From Streptomyces bathyalis (GTDB lineage Bacteria > Actinomycetota > Actinomycetes > Streptomycetales > Streptomycetaceae): a stretch of DNA of 64,000 bases. Each line of letters begins with the position of its first letter. Position 1 is the stretch's first letter. The stretch is taken from positions 930,001 to 994,000 of the forward strand of contig NZ_CP048882.1 in the NCBI RefSeq assembly GCF_015910445.1, in the 5' to 3' direction. The notes under the pieces were generated by a model, which saw only the letters and a list, made by a program, of their open reading frames with translations, ran no database searches and was not told where the DNA came from. Positions 1-8,948 of the stretch are shown here, piece after piece. The translations under genes and the position numbers were made by a program.

Positions 1-1
1 C

Positions 2-1039
2 GCCATCGGCGAGAAGCACGGTGTGCGGCTGCTCGGGCCGAACATCTACGGCTACTACTCGACGTGGCACGACCTGTGCGCCACGTTCTGCACGCCGTAC
101 GACGTCAAGGGCGGTGTGGCGCTCACCTCCCAGTCGGGCGGCATCGGCATGGCCATCCTCGGCTTCGCGCGCAGCACCAGCACCGGTGTCTCGGCGATCG
201 TGGGGCTCGGCAACAAGTCCGACCTCGACGAGGACGACCTGCTCACGTACTTCGCGGACGACCCGAACACGAAGTGCATCGCGATGCACCTCGAAGATCT
301 CAAGGACGGGCGGGCGTTCGTCGAGGCGGCACGGGCGACCGTGCCGAAGAAGCCGGTCGTCGTGCTCAAGGCGGGCCGCACGAGTGCGGGCGCCAAGGCC
401 GCCGGTTCGCACACGGGTGCTCTCGCGGGCGACGACGCGGTCTACGACGACGTCCTGCGGCAGGCCGGCGTCATCCGGGCGCCGGGTCTGAACGAAATGC
501 TGGAGTACGCGCGGGCGCTGCCCGTGCTGCCCACCCCCCAGGGCGACAACACCGTGATCATCACCGGCGCCGGCGGTTCGGGAGTACTGCTCTCGGACGC
601 CATCGTCGACAACGGGATGTCGCTCATGGAGATCCCGCCGGACCTGGACGAGGCGTTCCGCGCCTTCATCCCGCCGTTCGGCGCCGCGGGCAACCCGGTG
701 GACATCACCGGTGGTGAGCCGCCTTCCACGTACGAGGCCACGATCCGGCTCGGCCTGGAGGACCCCCGCATCCACTCCCTCGTGCTCGGCTATTGGCACA
801 CGATCGTCACTCCGCCCATGGTGTTCGCGGAGTTGACGGCCAGGGTCGTGGCCGAGGCGCGGGAGAAGGGCATCGAGAAGCCGGTGGTGGCGTCTCTCGC
901 GGGCGACACCGAGGTCGAAGAGGCAAGTCAGTACCTCTTCGAACGCGGCGTGGTCGCCTACCCGTACACGACGGAGAAGCCGGTCGCGGTGCTCGGCGCC
1001 AAATACCGGTGGGCGCGGGCGGCGGGCCTGCTGCGGTAA
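2..1039 (+). CDS. Acyl-CoA ligase (ADP-forming), C-terminal part, cut by window edge
   Basis: The frame is open from the left edge, so the N-terminal CoA-binding part is missing; about 345 residues are visible. They match the succinyl-CoA-ligase-like domains of ADP-forming acetate/acyl-CoA ligases. The LTSQSGGIGMA stretch and the SHTGALAG motif are seen, the latter carrying the histidine that is phosphorylated in this family, followed by a Gly-rich ITGAGGSGVLLSDA loop. Such enzymes interconvert acyl-CoA plus ADP and acid plus ATP in the cytosol. An oxalate/formate-type transporter follows on the same strand after 250 bases, so a role in oxalate or another small carboxylate is possible, but the substrate cannot be read from the sequence. 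Confidence 0.85.
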   Translation, partial: AIGEKHGVRLLGPNIYGYYSTWHDLCATFCTPYDVKGGVALTSQSGGIGMAILGFARSTSTGVSAIVGLGNKSDLDEDDLLTYFADDPNTKCIAMHLEDLKDGRAFVEAARATVPKKPVVVLKAGRTSAGAKAAGSHTGALAGDDAVYDDVLRQAGVIRAPGLNEMLEYARALPVLPTPQGDNTVIITGAGGSGVLLSDAIVDNGMSLMEIPPDLDEAFRAFIPPFGAAGNPVDITGGEPPSTYEATIRLGLEDPRIHSLVLGYWHTIVTPPMVFAELTARVVAEAREKGIEKPVVASLAGDTEVEEASQYLFERGVVAYPYTTEKPVAVLGAKYRWARAAGLLR

Positions 1040-1092
1040 CGCCGCGCAGGAGACGACAAGAGCCGCACATCTGAAAAGAGCCGCAATGCCGT

Positions 1093-1149
1093 GGGCTTCC
1101 CCCCCGTGAGGGCGGATGTTCCTCCCTCCGCCGCTACGGCGGGAAGCCC
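1093..1149 (+). other. Nested hairpin between ligase and MFS genes
   Basis: An outer inverted repeat (gggcttccc at 1093-1101, gggaagccc at 1141-1149) encloses a smaller stem (ggcgga 1111-1116, tccgcc 1127-1132). It lies in the 250-base gap after the ligase stop. It could terminate the ligase transcript or form part of the transporter leader. No poly-T follows, so the role is open. Confidence 0.4.
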
Positions 1150-1289
1150 CGGCAGGGCTCTGGCGAAACCGCGGTCGCCGGAGCCCCTACACCGACACAG
1201 GACGAGCTGAAAGGCAGGACACAGCACCAGAGCTAGGGATCCGGACAGGGGGCGCTGGCCAGACTCTCTCCACGCAAGGGGTGCAGAAC

Positions 1290-2672
1290 ATGACAACAAC
1301 AGAAGCGCCGTCGGCCCTCCCGTACAGGGAGGTGACCGACCGCAACGGACGGACCTACCGAATAGGCGAGTCCGACATCGACATCATGGGGCGCCGTCGC
1401 CGCTGGATGGTCATCCTGCCGTGGATCGGCATGATGGGCATTTCGTCGGCGGAGTACGCGTTCGCCTCCGCCGAGGACACGCTCCATCACGCGCACGGCT
1501 GGAACAGCCTGCACATCTTCTGGATCATGGGTGTCTGGGTGTTCTTCCAGGCCGGCGTGGCCATGCCCGTCGGACATCTGCGCGAGTCGGGCAGGTTCCC
1601 GGCACGCCTGGCGATGATGTGGGGCGCCGTCGGTACGTTCCTGGGCTATCTCTCGCTCGCATACGCGGAGAATCCCATCTGGGCGTACATCGGCTTCGGC
1701 GCCTTCAGCGGTATGGGCGCGGGAGCGGTATACGCGACCTGTGTGAACATGGTCGGCAAGTGGTATCCGGAGCGGAAGGGCGGCAAGACGGGCTTCGTCA
1801 ACGGCGGTTTCGCCTATGGCTCGGTGCCCTTCGTGTACATCTTCACCGGGTTCATGGACCTGCACAACTTCAAGTGGGTCCTGGTGAGCGTGGGCGTCTT
1901 CCTGGCCCTCGTGGTCGCCGCCGCCGGATTCTTCTTCAAGGACCCGCCGAAGAACTGGTGGCCGGCGGACGTCGACCCGCTGAAGGCACCGGACGACCCG
2001 CGTGCCCGCCGAGCCCTGGAGAAGAACCCGCCGGCGGTCAAGCAGTACACGCCAAGGGAGGCCCTCAGGACCGGCCGTGTGCCGATCATGTGGTTCTGCC
2101 TGCTGTGCACCTCCGGCGTGAACATCTTCGGAATCGCCTTCCAGGTGCCCTTCGGTGACGACATGGGCTTCGCCGGCGGCATCGTCGCCACCGCCATGTC
2201 GCTGAAGGCAATCGTCAACGGCACCGGCCGCGGCGTGATCGGCTGGCTGTCCGACAGGTACGGCCGCAAGCAGTGCCTGATCTTCGTCTGCCTGGTGCTC
2301 GGTCTGTCGCAGTTCGGCGTCCTGCTGTCCGGACAGGCGGGGTCGATGCCGCTGTTCCTGATCTGCTCGATGATCTCCGGTTTCGGCGGTGGAGCGATCT
2401 TCCCGCTGTTCGCGGCGCTGACAGCCGACTACTTCGGTGAGAACAACAACGCCACGAACTACGGCCTGATCTACAGCTCGAAGCTGCTGTCCGGCCTGGC
2501 GGGCGCGGGCCTCGGCTCGCTCGTGGTCGCGGCATGGGGCTACGGCGGTGCGTTCGGCCTCGCCGGTGGCACCTCATTGCTGGCAGGCGCGATCGCCCTG
2601 TTCCTGCATCAGCCGGGACGGCCGAAGAGGTCCTTGATCAAGCCCAATCCGCAGCCGATAGGCGGCGAATGA
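1290..2672 (+). CDS. MFS transporter, oxalate/formate antiporter (OFA) type
   Basis: 460 residues with about twelve hydrophobic segments. After a 38-residue polar N-terminus the protein reads as an OFA-family major facilitator, with GxGxGxxY-like glycine patterns in the first half and the RGVIGWLSDRYGRK loop between the halves, a typical MFS loop motif. Family members exchange oxalate, formate or related carboxylates across the cytoplasmic membrane. The ATG at 1290 was chosen because AAGGGG precedes it by about 8 bases; the frame is open further upstream but has no ribosome site or homology there. The neighbouring acyl-CoA ligase supports carboxylate uptake. A second OFA transporter is at 34867. 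The exact substrate is unproven. Confidence 0.88.
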   Translation: MTTTEAPSALPYREVTDRNGRTYRIGESDIDIMGRRRRWMVILPWIGMMGISSAEYAFASAEDTLHHAHGWNSLHIFWIMGVWVFFQAGVAMPVGHLRESGRFPARLAMMWGAVGTFLGYLSLAYAENPIWAYIGFGAFSGMGAGAVYATCVNMVGKWYPERKGGKTGFVNGGFAYGSVPFVYIFTGFMDLHNFKWVLVSVGVFLALVVAAAGFFFKDPPKNWWPADVDPLKAPDDPRARRALEKNPPAVKQYTPREALRTGRVPIMWFCLLCTSGVNIFGIAFQVPFGDDMGFAGGIVATAMSLKAIVNGTGRGVIGWLSDRYGRKQCLIFVCLVLGLSQFGVLLSGQAGSMPLFLICSMISGFGGGAIFPLFAALTADYFGENNNATNYGLIYSSKLLSGLAGAGLGSLVVAAWGYGGAFGLAGGTSLLAGAIALFLHQPGRPKRSLIKPNPQPIGGE

Positions 2673-2696
2673 GGTAACTGAGGAGGACAGAACCAG

Positions 2697-2739
2697 CAGC
2701 TGCCGGGCCACCCGCTCCCCATGGGTGACCCGGCAGCTG
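2697..2739. terminator. Bidirectional terminator hairpin
   Basis: A 17-base stem with one mismatch (2697-2713 with 2723-2739, 9-base loop) is followed by TCTTTGT. It sits between the convergent MFS gene (stop at 2672) and the last gene of the minus-strand ebo-like operon (stop at 2749), so it probably ends both transcripts. Confidence 0.8.
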
Positions 2740-2748
2740 TCTTTGTGC

Positions 2749-3786
2749 TCAGTGCCCGCGGGTCCGAAGTGACCGCAGGTGCTTCGCCGAACGGCGGGCG
2801 GTCCTGAAGGAGTCCTCCGGCTGGTCGTGCTCGACCAGCCAGTTGTGCTTCTTCCCGCCGTGCGTCCGGCCGACCTTCGTCAGGAAGCGCTTGTAGTCGA
2901 TGTCACCGTCGCCGACGTCCACCATCCGGTAGCCGTCGTCGGACGTCTCGTCGTGCTCCCCGTCCTTCACGTGGAAGAGCGGATAGCGCTCCGGCTGCTT
3001 CAGGACGTACTCGACCGGTTCGAAGGGCGCCGGCGTGCCGTCAGGGCGGACGCTGAAGCGGTACTGGCCGGCGTAGGCCCAGTAGATGTCCATCTCCAGG
3101 TACACCAGGTCGGGGTCGGTCTCGGCGAGCAGCACGTCGTACAGGCGCACGTCCGGGCGGTCCTCGGCGAAGCCGAACTCCATCTGGTGGTTGTGCTGGT
3201 AGAACTTCAGGCCGCGCTTCCTCGCCGCGGCCCCGTATCTGTTGAAGTCCGCCGCCGCGCGCTTCCACCCGTCGACGGTGCGGCCGTAGCGGTCGGGGCT
3301 CGATGCCGTGCCCACATGGGGCAGCCCGAGCGCGGCGGCGTCGTCGACCACCTTCTCCAGCTGGGTGTCGAAGGTGTAATCGTCCGGGTTGCCGGAGTAG
3401 TAGCCGACGTGACTGCCGATGCCGCGCAGCCCGTACTCCCGCAGCAGCTTGCGCAGTTCGGCGAGTGAGATGTCCCCGGTCCCCTGGGTGTAGCCGGCGA
3501 ACTCGACCTGTTCGTAGCTGTAGCGGGACAGTTCCTCGAAGACGGCGGCGAAGCCGAGCGAGGCCACCTTGTCGCGCAAGGTGTAGAGCTGGATGCCCAA
3601 GCGGCCCTTGGGAACGACCGGTTCGCCGCGGCCGTGCGCCGCGCCGGTGCGGCTCGCGGCGTGTGCCGTGCCCTCGGCGCTGCCCAGCAGCGATGCCGCG
3701 GCGGCGCCGGCGGCGACACCGAGGAAGCCGCGGCGGCGCAGTCGGCGGGACAGTTCGGCGTCCGGGGTGTTCGTCGTGCGTCTCAT
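2749..3786 (-). CDS. Sugar phosphate isomerase/epimerase-like TIM-barrel protein, Tat-exported
   Basis: 345 residues. The N-terminus has a twin-arginine signal (SRRLRRRGFLGVAAGAAAASLL, about residues 14-35, ending AHA), so it is predicted to be exported folded by Tat. The rest is a xylose-isomerase-like/AP-endonuclease-2-like TIM barrel with candidate metal ligands (YLEMDIYWA, FHVKDG, WLVEHDQ). Its start overlaps the stop of the upstream phosphodiesterase gene by four bases (ATGA), making it the last gene of the eight-gene ebo-like operon. Family members act on phosphorylated or oxidised sugars and cyclitols; the substrate here is unknown. Its extracytoplasmic location fits an operon thought to move a precursor across the membrane. 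Confidence 0.82.
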   Translation of the reverse strand: MRRTTNTPDAELSRRLRRRGFLGVAAGAAAASLLGSAEGTAHAASRTGAAHGRGEPVVPKGRLGIQLYTLRDKVASLGFAAVFEELSRYSYEQVEFAGYTQGTGDISLAELRKLLREYGLRGIGSHVGYYSGNPDDYTFDTQLEKVVDDAAALGLPHVGTASSPDRYGRTVDGWKRAAADFNRYGAAARKRGLKFYQHNHQMEFGFAEDRPDVRLYDVLLAETDPDLVYLEMDIYWAYAGQYRFSVRPDGTPAPFEPVEYVLKQPERYPLFHVKDGEHDETSDDGYRMVDVGDGDIDYKRFLTKVGRTHGGKKHNWLVEHDQPEDSFRTARRSAKHLRSLRTRGH

Positions 3787-5222
3787 GTGTGCTCTCCCAG
3801 TGCGAGGTTGACGAGCAGGGACTTGACGTCGGTGGCGGGAAGCAGACCGGGGCCTTCGGCCACGCCGGGGCGTGAGCAGATGAAGACGGGCCCTTCGTCG
3901 CTGCGTCCGGGGAGCCGGCCGTGGCTGCCGCGCACCGGTGAGGGGTCGAGGGGTACGACCGCCATGCGGTAGCGCATGCCGGTCTTCTTGCGCGCGAGCG
4001 CGGTGGCGGCGCGCAGACGCACATACGGGTCGAGGGGGTCCATGAACAGCTCGGCCGGGTCGTAGCCCGGCTTGCGGTGGATCTCGACCAGCCGGGCGAA
4101 GTCGGGGGCGTGGGCGTCGTCGAGCCAGTAGTAGTAGGTGAACCAGGCACGGGGCTCGGCGACGGCGACGAGTTCGCCGGAGCGCGGGTGGTCCAGGCTG
4201 TGCGCCTTCTTGCCGCGCTCGTCGAGGACTTCAGCGACGCCGTCCAGGGACTCCACCACGGCCCGGGCCGCGTCCAGGTCGGCGGGATCGCGCACGTAGA
4301 TGTGGGCGAGCTGATGGTCGACGACGGCGAAGGCACGCGAGGTGGTGGGGTCCAGGTACTCCATGCCGTCCTGGGTGTGCACTTCGAGCAGGCCCTCGCG
4401 GCGCAGCGCCCGGTTGATGTCGACTGCGCGGTCGACGCGGGTGATGCCGTACTCGGACAGCGCGATGACCGTGCGTCCTTCGGCGTCCGCGTCGTCGAGC
4501 AACGGGGCGAGTACGGCGTCGAGTTCGGCGGCGGCGCGGTGGGAGCGAGGGTCGTCCGGTCCGTAGCGCTGGAGGTCGTAGTCGAGGTGCGGGACGTAGC
4601 ACAGCGCGAGATCGGGGCGGCGGGTGCGCAGCAGATGCCGCGTGGCCTCGGTGATCCAGCGGGAGGAGACGATGTCGGCTCCGGGTCCCCAGAAGTGGAA
4701 GAGCGGGAACGTGCCGAGGGCGTCGGTGAGTTCGTCGTGGAGTTCGGGCGGCCGTGTGTAGCAGTCGGGCTCCTTGCGTCCGTCGGCGTAGTAGACGGGG
4801 CGCGGGGTGACCGTCCAGTCGGTGCCGGCTCCCATGGCGTACCACCAGCAGACGTTGGCGACGGTGTAGCCGGGGTGGCGGGCGCGGGCGGCGTCCCACA
4901 GCTTCTCGCCGGAGACGAGGGCGTTGTGCTGACGCCACAGCAGCACCTCGCCGAGTTCGCGGAAGTACCAGCCGTTGCCGACGATTCCGTGCTCCTGCGG
5001 CGTGAGGCCCGTCAGGAAAGTGGACTGGGCGGCGCAGGTGACGGCCGGCAGCACCGTGCCCAGCGGCCGGTAGCTGCCCTCGCCTGCCATGGCGCTCAAC
5101 CGGGGCATGTGGGCGAGGAGTTGGGGGGTCAGTCCGACGACGTCCAGGACGAGCAGCGGATTCGGCGCCTGGCCGTGCCTGCGGGGCCGGGGGGAACTCG
5201 ACTCCTGCCGGGCCTCGTTCAT
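3783..5222 (-). CDS. Type I phosphodiesterase/nucleotide pyrophosphatase family protein (EboF-like)
   Basis: 479 residues of the alkaline-phosphatase superfamily. Visible features are LLVLDVVGL (first metal Asp), the nucleophile region PAVTCAAQSTFLTG, YVPHLDYDLQRYG (Asp/His metal site) and SEYGI near VDHQ. Family members hydrolyse phosphodiester or phosphomonoester bonds using two metal ions. No signal peptide is seen, so it is probably cytosolic. The ATG at 5222 overlaps the EboE stop by four bases. In characterised ebo clusters EboF is a type I phosphodiesterase, which is why I call it EboF-like; function in actinobacteria is inferred only from synteny. Confidence 0.83.
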   Translation of the reverse strand: MNEARQESSSPRPRRHGQAPNPLLVLDVVGLTPQLLAHMPRLSAMAGEGSYRPLGTVLPAVTCAAQSTFLTGLTPQEHGIVGNGWYFRELGEVLLWRQHNALVSGEKLWDAARARHPGYTVANVCWWYAMGAGTDWTVTPRPVYYADGRKEPDCYTRPPELHDELTDALGTFPLFHFWGPGADIVSSRWITEATRHLLRTRRPDLALCYVPHLDYDLQRYGPDDPRSHRAAAELDAVLAPLLDDADAEGRTVIALSEYGITRVDRAVDINRALRREGLLEVHTQDGMEYLDPTTSRAFAVVDHQLAHIYVRDPADLDAARAVVESLDGVAEVLDERGKKAHSLDHPRSGELVAVAEPRAWFTYYYWLDDAHAPDFARLVEIHRKPGYDPAELFMDPLDPYVRLRAATALARKKTGMRYRMAVVPLDPSPVRGSHGRLPGRSDEGPVFICSRPGVAEGPGLLPATDVKSLLVNLALGEHT

Positions 5223-6397
5223 GGCAGCTCCTTCAGGCCGAGGGCGGTCAGCATCTCCCGGGCGACGTCGAGTTCGGCCGCGATGCCGTCTGCCAGCTGT
5301 GAGCGGGTGCGGGGCCGCAGTCCGTGCGGGAGGGCCTGCCAGGTGTAGGTCTCCACTTCCAGATGGCGCGTCAGCGGGACCGCACCGCCGACGAGCCGGG
5401 TGAGCGCCGCCTCCAGCACGTCGAGCGTGGAGGTCAGCGGAGGCTCGGGCGGCGCGTGCAGCGGTACGTGGAAGTGCGATCGCCAGGGGACGGAGTCCGG
5501 CAGGGCTCCGGGCCGCAGGGCGTCGCCGAGGTCGTCGGTGCCGCGCACTCCGGCGGCGGTCAGTGCGCGGGTCTGGTGGAGGAAGCGGGGTTCGTCGAAC
5601 GCCCCGAGTGCGGCCGGAACACCGTCGGCCGCGGGGTGTTCGGCGTGGAGCGCCGCGGAGAGCTGACTCTTCACGACGGGCACGCGGGCTTCGGCGAGGG
5701 CGTCCAGGGCCCGGCCGGGCTCCTCGAACTGGGTGGCGAGATGGCAGGTGTCGACGCATACGCCGATGCGGTGCGCGGGCGGGGCGTCCTCCCCTGCGAG
5801 CACCTCCAGCGCGTCGGCGATCGTCTCCACGGTGCAGCCCGGTTCGGGTTCCAGGCCGACGCGAATGCTGCGTCCGGTCGTCTCCTCCAGCGCGTCGAGG
5901 CGTGCCGCGAGGGTGCCGAGGGCGGACAGGGCCGCGCGCCGCCGCGCGGGTGTGAAGCCCTTGCGCCAGGCCAGCGGCAGCGTGGAGACGGTGCCTTCGG
6001 TCACGTCGTCCGGGAGCAGCGCGGTGAGGAGCCGTGCCAGGTCGGCGGTGTGCTCCAGCCGTTCGGGCTCGGTCCAATCGGGCCTGTAGACACGGTACTT
6101 GACGCGTTCCGCCCCGAACCCCTGGTAGGGGAAGCCGTTGAGGGTGACGACCTCGAGGCCGCGGCGGTCGAGTTCGGCGCGCAGCGCCCTCACGTCCGAC
6201 GGGTCTGCGGTGAGTCTGCGTACGGCGTCGCGGGCCAGCCACAGGCCGATGCCGAGGCGGTCGCGGTGCAGTCGGCGGCGTACGGGTTCGGCGTGCTCGC
6301 GCAGTTGGTTCATGACGCCGTCGAGGTCCTCGGCGGCGTGCACGTTGGTGCAGTAGGCGAGATGGACGGTCGAGCCGTCGGGGTGCCGGAAGCGCAT
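5219..6397 (-). CDS. eboE: Metabolite traffic protein EboE
   Basis: 392 residues. It shows the EboE pattern I recognise: LAYCTNVHAAEDLDGV at the start, GIGLWLARDAVRRL, VVTLNGFPYQGFGAERVKYRVYRPDW and TVSTLPLAWRKGF. It is a TIM-barrel sugar-isomerase relative with candidate metal residues (RVGLEPEPGC, GVCVDTCHLA, VVKSQLS). Ebo genes were shown in Nostoc to be needed for moving a scytonemin precursor to the periplasm; the chemical step of EboE is unknown. It lies 15 bases after the TatD-type gene and overlaps the phosphodiesterase by four bases. The ATG at 6397 gives a family-like N-terminus. Confidence 0.9.
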   Translation of the reverse strand: MRFRHPDGSTVHLAYCTNVHAAEDLDGVMNQLREHAEPVRRRLHRDRLGIGLWLARDAVRRLTADPSDVRALRAELDRRGLEVVTLNGFPYQGFGAERVKYRVYRPDWTEPERLEHTADLARLLTALLPDDVTEGTVSTLPLAWRKGFTPARRRAALSALGTLAARLDALEETTGRSIRVGLEPEPGCTVETIADALEVLAGEDAPPAHRIGVCVDTCHLATQFEEPGRALDALAEARVPVVKSQLSAALHAEHPAADGVPAALGAFDEPRFLHQTRALTAAGVRGTDDLGDALRPGALPDSVPWRSHFHVPLHAPPEPPLTSTLDVLEAALTRLVGGAVPLTRHLEVETYTWQALPHGLRPRTRSQLADGIAAELDVAREMLTALGLKELP

Positions 6398-6412
6398 GTC
6401 AGCCGATCCCCC

Positions 6413-7273
6413 TCATTCCCCGCCGCGCAGAATGGAGTTGCCCTCGTGCGTGGCCGGTTCCGCCGGCGGCGCCGGTTCGAGTTCTGGTTCCAGACGGCCG
6501 CTCTGCCCGTAGAAGGCGACGGGGTTGCGCCACAGCACCTGGTCGACCTCGTCGTCGGTGAAGCCGGCGTCGAGCATCGCGTCGCCCACGGCGCGGGTCT
6601 TGAGCGGATCGCTGCGGCCCCAGTCAGCAGCGGAGTTGACCAGGACGCGGTCGGTGCCGTGCAGGCGCAGCAGCCGCACCATGCGGACCTCGTCCATCTT
6701 GGTGTCGGGGTAGATGGAGAAGCCCATCCAGCAGCCCGAGTCGGCAGCTTCCCCGACCGTGGCCTCGTTGAGGTGGTCGAGCACGACGCGCTCCGGCGGC
6801 AGGGAGGACTCACGGAGCACGTCGAGAGTGCGCCTCAGGCCCGCGGCCTTGTCGCGGTGCGGGGTGTGCACGAGGGCGGGCAGGCCGTGGTCGGCGGCGA
6901 GTTGGAGCTGCACGGCCAGCGCGGTGTCCTCGGCCGGCGTCATCGAGTCGTAGCCGATCTCGCCGACGGCGACGACGCCGTCCTTGACGAGGTAGCGGGG
7001 CAGTTCGTCGAGTACGGGCACGCAGCGGGGGTCGCCGGCCTCCTTGGGGTTGAGGGCGATCGTGCAGTGGTGGGCGATGCCGTGCTGGGCGGCACGGAAG
7101 GGCTCCCAGCCCAGGAGGGAGTCGAAGTAGTCGTAGAAGGACCCGGGCGAGGTGCGGGGCTGGCCGAGCCAGAAGGAGGGTTCGACGAGGGCGCGCACGC
7201 CCGCTTCGTACATGGCGGTGTAGTCGTCGGTGGTCCGCGAGGTCATGTGGATGTGCGGGTCGAAGATGCGCAT
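6413..7273 (-). CDS. TatD-family metal-dependent hydrolase (EboB-like)
   Basis: 286 residues. It is an amidohydrolase-superfamily barrel: DPHIHM (HxH metal site) at residues 4-9, VAVGEIGYD (Glu ligand), LVHTPHR and VVLDHLNE, and a late NSAADWGRSDP Asp. TatD proteins hydrolyse phosphoester or related bonds with divalent metals; in ebo clusters the equivalent is EboB, of unknown substrate. The ATG at 7273 shares one base with the EboA stop (TGATG), so the two are translationally coupled. Confidence 0.86.
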   Translation of the reverse strand: MRIFDPHIHMTSRTTDDYTAMYEAGVRALVEPSFWLGQPRTSPGSFYDYFDSLLGWEPFRAAQHGIAHHCTIALNPKEAGDPRCVPVLDELPRYLVKDGVVAVGEIGYDSMTPAEDTALAVQLQLAADHGLPALVHTPHRDKAAGLRRTLDVLRESSLPPERVVLDHLNEATVGEAADSGCWMGFSIYPDTKMDEVRMVRLLRLHGTDRVLVNSAADWGRSDPLKTRAVGDAMLDAGFTDDEVDQVLWRNPVAFYGQSGRLEPELEPAPPAEPATHEGNSILRGGE

Positions 7274-7998
7274 CAGGACTCCTCGGGCGGGTGCGCGGGG
7301 GCGGGTTCCTCCGGTGCGCCGGTGCCGGCGGGCGGGCTCGCCGATCCCGTCAGGTCGAGGGCGCGGTGCAGATCCGCGGGTACGGGACGGCCGGCGGCGG
7401 TGCATTCGTGGGCGAAGTCGGTGAGCATCCTTGCCAGTTCGGCGTCGCCGCCGGCACGGCGCGCCAGCCCGGCGACGGCGCCGAGGGGGACGGAGGTGAA
7501 CAGGCACTTCAGCACCGCGTGCCGCCAGCCGTGCGGATCGAGATGCGCGGCTGCGTACGGGCCGACGGCGGCGGCGACGAGAGTGGTGTCGTTGGCGCGC
7601 AGCGCGTCCTCGACCAGCGGCAGCGCCTCCGGTGCGGCGCCCGCGGGCAGCAGGGGCAGTGCGTGCAGCACGGCGGCGCGTTCGGCGGCGGTGCCCTGCC
7701 GGTACAGGCGCGTGAGCGTGTCCGTGCCCGCGGCTGCCGCGTGCAGGAGAAGGACGCGGGCGTCGCCTGCGGCCCTGCGTCCGCAGTGGCGTCCCGCGGA
7801 GGCGAAGTGCAGCTCCCAGGCGGCCTCCCCGGGCGCGCGCGCCGCATCCGCCAGCGCCTCGCGGAGCCAGTTGCGGCCGGTGTCGTCCAGTTGGCAGTCG
7901 AGCCGGTCCTCGATGCCCTGGAGCGTGGGGTGTTCGTCCGCGTGGGGAAGCCGCGGGGCTGCGGGATCCGGGTCGTGAGGGGCTCTGGGATTCAGCAT
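7273..7998 (-). CDS. eboA: EboA-domain protein
   Basis: 241 residues, soluble, rich in Ala/Leu helices, with no signal peptide. It matches the EboA pattern: a conserved middle built of helices, with RLYRQGTAAERAAVLHALPLLP and the late VLKCLFTSVPL, LARMLTDFAHECTAAGRPVP. The family has no known activity but is the eponymous member of ebo clusters. The ATG at 7998 overlaps the preceding TIM-barrel gene by seven bases. The Pro/Ala-rich C-terminal tail (about 25 residues) looks disordered. Confidence 0.84.
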   Translation of the reverse strand: MLNPRAPHDPDPAAPRLPHADEHPTLQGIEDRLDCQLDDTGRNWLREALADAARAPGEAAWELHFASAGRHCGRRAAGDARVLLLHAAAAGTDTLTRLYRQGTAAERAAVLHALPLLPAGAAPEALPLVEDALRANDTTLVAAAVGPYAAAHLDPHGWRHAVLKCLFTSVPLGAVAGLARRAGGDAELARMLTDFAHECTAAGRPVPADLHRALDLTGSASPPAGTGAPEEPAPAHPPEES

Positions 7999-8948
7999 GG
8001 TGCGGCTCCTCTCTCCTTCCCGGGCAGCAGGTCTTCCGTGGCTCCTCCGGGGCTGGTTCCGCCCCCTGGACCTACCGCCTCGGCCTCGGCCCGCCGCAGG
8101 AAGCGGAGTGCGTCGCGGGCGCAGTCGGGGCCAGCGTGGGAGTGGCGGGGCAGTTCGACGGTGACCAGTCCCCCGTACCGCGACTCGCGCAGCGCGGCGA
8201 GGACCGGCGGCACGTCCAACTCCCCCTCGCCGAACGGGAGATGTTCGTGCACGCCGCGCCGCATGTCCTCGATCTGCACATGCCGCAGCCAGGGGGCCGC
8301 GGCCCGTACGCACTTGTGCGGCGCCTCGGACTCCAGGCACAGGCAGTGCCCGACGTCCAGGGTCAGACCGAGGCCCTCCGGCTCGCCGAGTCCGGAGCGA
8401 AGCCGGTGGAACGCCGCCAAGTCGCCGAGCAGATGGCCCGGTTCGGGCTCGACGGCCAGCGCCACGCCCGCGGCCCGTGCCGCCGAGAGCAGCGCGTCGA
8501 CGCCGTCGACGAAGCGGGGCCAGGCGCTGTGCACGTCGGCGCCCTTCGGCAGGGAGCCGCTGAAGAAGTGCACGGCGTGCGCGCCGAGATCGGCGGCCAC
8601 GCGTACGGCTTTGAGCAGCAACTCCAGTCGGGCCGCGCGTGCTTCGGGGTCGGGGTCCAGGAGGGTCGGGTGGTGCTTGCGGCGGGCGTCGAGCACGTAG
8701 CGGGCTCCGGTCTCCACGGTCACCGACAGCCCGTGCCGGCCGAGTGCCCTGCCCACGGCGGCCGTCCGCCGCGCCAGGTCGGGTGCGAGCGGGTCGAGAT
8801 GCATGTGGTCGAGGGTGAGTCCCACGCCGTCGTAGCCCAGGTCGGCGAGGAGGGCGAGAGCGTCCCCGAGCCTGAGATCGGCGAGGCCGTTGGTGCCGTA
8901 CGCGTAGCGCAGGCCTGGGTGCTGCGAGTCCTGTGCGGGCGCGGTCAT
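7992..8948 (-). CDS. Sugar phosphate isomerase/epimerase family TIM-barrel protein
   Basis: 318 residues. It is a xylose-isomerase-like barrel with metal-ligand candidates in ALAVEPEPGHLL (Glu), LTLDVGHCLCLE (Asp/His), HVQIEDM and LVTVELPRHSH (Glu). It starts at 8948, overlapping the UbiA stop by four bases (ATGA), and ends seven bases inside eboA. It is cytosolic by lack of signal. It probably acts on the cyclitol or sugar phosphate made by the first gene of the operon; that link is inferred from position only. The C-terminal 25 residues are Gly/Pro-rich and non-conserved. Confidence 0.85.
   Translation of the reverse strand: MTAPAQDSQHPGLRYAYGTNGLADLRLGDALALLADLGYDGVGLTLDHMHLDPLAPDLARRTAAVGRALGRHGLSVTVETGARYVLDARRKHHPTLLDPDPEARAARLELLLKAVRVAADLGAHAVHFFSGSLPKGADVHSAWPRFVDGVDALLSAARAAGVALAVEPEPGHLLGDLAAFHRLRSGLGEPEGLGLTLDVGHCLCLESEAPHKCVRAAAPWLRHVQIEDMRRGVHEHLPFGEGELDVPPVLAALRESRYGGLVTVELPRHSHAGPDCARDALRFLRRAEAEAVGPGGGTSPGGATEDLLPGKERGAAPC

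Noticed and set aside
5324..7978. Long plus-strand open frame opposite the ebo-like genes
   Set aside because: The minus-strand genes have clear motifs and coupled starts; the opposite frame is repetitive and without domains.
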